A stretch of 64,000 nucleotides of DNA, taken from the NCBI RefSeq assembly GCF_029867415.1, contig NW_026705155.1, positions 992,001 to 1,056,000 of the forward strand. The letters are read 5' to 3'. The notes beneath the pieces were generated by a model. The model did not search any database. It was not told the DNA's origin and was given only the letters and a program-made list of their open reading frames with translations. The stretch is from Vicia villosa (lineage: Eukaryota; Streptophyta; Magnoliopsida; Fabales; Fabaceae). Both the position numbers and the translations under genes were made by a program. Below are positions 61,217 through 64,000 of the stretch, one piece after another (the stretch's first letter is position 1; the number at the start of each line of letters is the position of its first letter).

Positions 61217-61395
61217 ATCTCCCCCTTTTTGATGATGACAAAAACATATATAAATGATATGAATTTGCGATCAGAAAGAGCAGACGACTAAAGACAAATT
61301 ACACAGCTATAGCATAAGCATGTGAATATGTCTCCCCCTGAGATTAACAATCTCCCCCTGAGATGAATAATCTCCCCCTGAAATTAATACCAGAA
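61217..61395 (-). promoter_or_regulatory. Multiple polypurine tracts of the Sirevirus
   Basis: Read on the minus strand, AAAAAGGGGGAGAT abuts the LTR (61217-61231), and three further purine blocks of the type TCAGGGGGAGA lie at about 61332-61380. Another GAAAAAGGGGGAGAAAA-like block lies near 62194-62206. Multiple tracts upstream of the 3' LTR are a known Sirevirus signature. Confidence 0.7.
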
Positions 61396-61439
61396 GAATT
61401 TTATAAATAAAAGACTTCCCTGATTATTTCGGTAGAGAC

Positions 61440-61735
61440 GTTCACAGTGCTTGATCTTCAGAACATTCATGACTTCTGATTTCTGCTTCCATAGGACAGC
61501 TTCAGAACATTGAATTTCTTTTAGATCCTCAGAACATTCACAGCTTCTGACTTTTGCTTCCATCGGACAGCTTCAGAACTTGAATTTCTTTGATCTTCAG
61601 AACATTCACAGCTTCTGACTTCTGCTTCCATCGGACAGCTTCAAAACTTGAATTTCTTTAGATCTTCAGAACATTCACAGCTTCTGATTCCTGCTTCCAT
61701 TTGGACAGCTTCAGAGCTTGAATTTCTTCTTACAT
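61440..61735 (-). repeat. Tandem repeat, 74-80 bp, about four copies
   Basis: Four adjacent copies carry 'cagaacattcacagcttctg' and 'tccatcggacagcttcagaa'. They lie in the non-coding 3' region between the env-like ORF and the LTR. Unit lengths vary slightly. Confidence 0.8.
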
Positions 61736-62364
61736 CACTTCATGCTAGATTGTATCAGAACATTGTTGAATGTACCAGAGCATCATCAGAGCATCTCTAC
61801 ATCCTGAAATGTTACAGAACAAAACTAAACGACAAAAGTCAGCATGAATGAATCAGAACATAAAATATGTTTCAGAACACATAATATGTATCAGAGCCAT
61901 ATAAGCCATATAGAATGTATCAGAACAAATAGACATAATGTTTCAGATCATATTCTATCATCAGAATATCTGAACATTCTTCCTTCTTGCTTCTGATTCT
62001 GAAACTTCATAGCACTCAGCTTGCTTCAAGAATCCAAGAACTTGATTCATCTTGTTGCTTCTTATGTTGATCTTGAATCTTCGATTCCTGCAACAACACA
62101 ACTTAAGGCATAGAACTTTGCAAGTTCTGTTAGTAATGTGGGGTCTTTTTACCCGGTAACTGATAATATTAATCAGATCATTTATCATATATTTTCTCCC
62201 CCTTTTTGTCATAACATCAAAAAGAATATAAAAGATTCAGATGTAGAAAACGACAAAGGAAAGAAACAGAATTAAACTTTTCATTGATTTAAACAAGCAG
62301 GATTACAAAAGATGTATGCAGAAAACAGATGCAACAAGGAAAGAAAACTACAAAGACCAAATGA
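61736..62364 (-). mobile_element. Sirevirus 3' non-coding region
   Basis: Sequence between the env-like stop codon and the tandem repeat, rich in 'cagaaca' motifs. No ORF of interest was seen. Confidence 0.5.
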
Positions 62365-63588
62365 CTAAGACCCTAGCCTAGACAAAATCTGCGCCAGAAT
62401 GTCATGAACCCCATCAGTGCTTGCAGTTTGCCTTGCCATGAAGGAGCGAAACTCAGCATTGGCTGCTTCTTGCGCGTCCAAACGAGAAGCCAGCAAAGCT
62501 TGATTCTGATGCAGAGCTTCCAAGGTCTCCATCAGAGCTGAGGGTACACCAGAAGAAGAAGCACCATAGTTTCTGCCAATAGCAATCTCAGCAGAACGAT
62601 CTTCCGGGAGGTCTTCAGCTTCTGTACCTTCCATCTCAACATCTGAGTCTGACTCAAGACCAGCCTCAGCATATTCTGGTTCAGGAAACTCAGAAGCTCC
62701 AACTTCCAACGCCTGAAGAATAGCTGCTAGGTTTGTTGGAGGAGTAGGACCAGCAACTTCAGCAGGATAAACCACTTCTGGAAAGACCATGTGAGGAGCA
62801 CTTTCAGAAGGGTTCATTTTGAACCAGTTGAACAGCCATTGAAAATCTCCAGTCAGCACTGGAAACCTTGGTCTCCATACCACAATGTCTCTGCAGGGGT
62901 TTCCTTCTTCCATCTCATCTGCAGGTATCCTCTCTTCAAGAACTCTTCTGTTCCTGATGAGATGGTGATAGCTGCTTTCACCAACTTCCAAGAGACGACC
63001 ACGAACCCCAGGAGCTTCAGTCATGATCATTCTCTGGACATCCGTAGCCCTAACCAGAAAATCCTGGCGAAAGGCTTCCCAGAGGTTGCAGGTAGCATAC
63101 TCATCCAGATGATTAAGGTGAGCAGCACCCAGAATCTCCAACCAGCTATTTACATCAGAATGTAAAAGCTCTAGAAATGATTGAGTGGTAGGTGTTGGAG
63201 GGTTGACAGTGAATCTGGAGTCAGGAAACACAAAACTGTAGGGGTTAGGTGATCTGGTGGGAAAAGGGTGTGGGAGAAATGAGGAGATATCTGTGGGATG
63301 GGTTGTAGGAGAAAGGATATCAGATGGTGATGATGGTGGTTCCAGAGAGGTGAAAGAAGAGGAAGAGGTGGTGGAAGTCTGTGAAGAGGGAGGTGATTGA
63401 GGGATACCATCCAGGGGTTGATACACACGTCTAGAGTAGTTTCCAGACATCATAGCTTCAAACGGGTTCACTTTGAGAGGGTCATAGGTGATCCTTACTC
63501 TTTTGGGTTTGATTTCTGGTTCATCAGTTGCCTTTCTCTTTTGTTTACGATCAGTTTCTTGATTTGCAGAACTTGACGAGGGATTCAT
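62365..63588 (-). CDS. Env-like ORF of a Sirevirus (Ty1/copia)
   Basis: An intact ORF of 407 codons starts at the ATG at 63588. Its place, between pol and the 3' LTR, is where Sireviruses carry an extra ORF often called envelope-like; its function is not established. The N-terminus is basic (KQKRK, KPKRVR, possible nuclear signals). A Pro/Ser-rich low-complexity part follows (residues 60-130), then a globular core around residues 140-280, an acidic stretch (residues 300-335), and a C-terminal amphipathic, coiled-coil-like helix. I see no signal peptide and no strong membrane segment, so an envelope role is doubtful here. No frameshift or stop is present. Confidence 0.7.
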   Translation of the reverse strand: MNPSSSSANQETDRKQKRKATDEPEIKPKRVRITYDPLKVNPFEAMMSGNYSRRVYQPLDGIPQSPPSSQTSTTSSSSFTSLEPPSSPSDILSPTTHPTDISSFLPHPFPTRSPNPYSFVFPDSRFTVNPPTPTTQSFLELLHSDVNSWLEILGAAHLNHLDEYATCNLWEAFRQDFLVRATDVQRMIMTEAPGVRGRLLEVGESSYHHLIRNRRVLEERIPADEMEEGNPCRDIVVWRPRFPVLTGDFQWLFNWFKMNPSESAPHMVFPEVVYPAEVAGPTPPTNLAAILQALEVGASEFPEPEYAEAGLESDSDVEMEGTEAEDLPEDRSAEIAIGRNYGASSSGVPSALMETLEALHQNQALLASRLDAQEAANAEFRSFMARQTASTDGVHDILAQILSRLGS

Positions 63589-64000
63589 GATGAAGTTGCA
63601 GATAGTGGAAACTGCTAGGGTTTATGATATGAATGCAAAGAGAGAGGGCAAAAAAAGAAACTGAATGCAAGAGAGAGAAATATAAGAGGGAAAAGAAACG
63701 TTTGAAGAGTATTAAAAGAAAACGAAATAAAAGGAAATGATGAATAGCATTTAATGTTACATGACGTGAGGAGAGATAATAATGACAAAAGAAGTGATTT
63801 GCACAGTTACCTAAGTAGGCGTCCTCTCAACTGCACGCACGCTTGTCCAGAGATAGTGAACACGTGTTTATCATCTGGATAGCCAGTTACAGCTGTTTTA
63901 CTTTTAAAGAGATTTTGAGTCAACTTAGACAATGAAACGTTAGTAATAACTGAATCACTACTTCTAATTGATTACAATCAGAACTTCTTATAAAAGACTA
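63589..64000 (-). promoter_or_regulatory. Promoter-like sequence upstream of the env-like ORF
   Basis: Read on the minus strand, this holds a G-box CACGTG (63861-63866), a TATA-like TATATTTC (63685-63678), a C/T-rich stretch and 'aaaccctagcag' shortly before the ATG. That is the order of an ordinary plant promoter and 5' UTR. No coding match to pol was seen in these 412 bases. It could instead be neutral internal sequence. Confidence 0.35.

Overview
This window looks like a retrotransposon-dense stretch of a large-genome legume, most likely tribe Fabeae (Vicia, Pisum, Lathyrus or Lens). The reasons are several families of Ogre elements (Ty3/gypsy, Tat lineage) with multi-kilobase LTRs, a tRNA-Arg primer site, an extra ORF1 and a pro/RT intron, together with Sirevirus-type Ty1/copia elements. 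The species call is an inference; no diagnostic host sequence was compared.

Layout. 1-6951: a minus-strand Ogre (5' leader, primer site, 5.1-kb LTR, 3' leader full of small hairpins, and a 66-bp LTR stub), apparently inserted into the 3' UTR of a second Ogre family. 6952-12633: that second family (3' UTR with a 70-bp minisatellite, a 3.6-kb LTR, and a 5'-leader-like stretch). 12634-34392: the best preserved element, Ogre B. It is a tandem arrangement with a 15.47-kb offset: 3'-UTR minisatellite, LTR1, primer site, ORF1, gag-pro, intron, pol, 3'-UTR minisatellite, LTR2, primer site and a truncated second ORF1. ORF1 and gag-pro are open; pol is broken by one frame change and two stops. 34377-39189: 3' end and LTR of another Ogre family. 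39190-48390: fragments of a Sirevirus LTR, a LINE, a Ty1/copia LTR, a minus-strand chromovirus-type LTR, and 2.8 kb that I cannot identify.

48391-58940 is the only gene-like island. It holds an apparently intact 19-exon minus-strand gene for a divergent importin-5 (importin-beta family, 1119 residues), a TIR element of about 550 bp, and two possible orphan exons. 58940-64000: a decayed minus-strand Ogre LTR into which a Sirevirus is inserted. The Sirevirus shows its 3' LTR, several polypurine tracts, a short tandem repeat and an intact env-like ORF of 407 codons preceded by promoter-like sequence.

The most striking non-coding signals are three. First, an array of short hairpins in the minus-strand Ogre whose loop is similar while the stems change on both sides. 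Second, tRNA-like A-box/B-box/T-run modules inside LTRs of two different Ogre families. Third, LTRs that carry a polypurine tract on one side and a primer site or leader on the other, which indicates tandem, LTR-sharing arrays.
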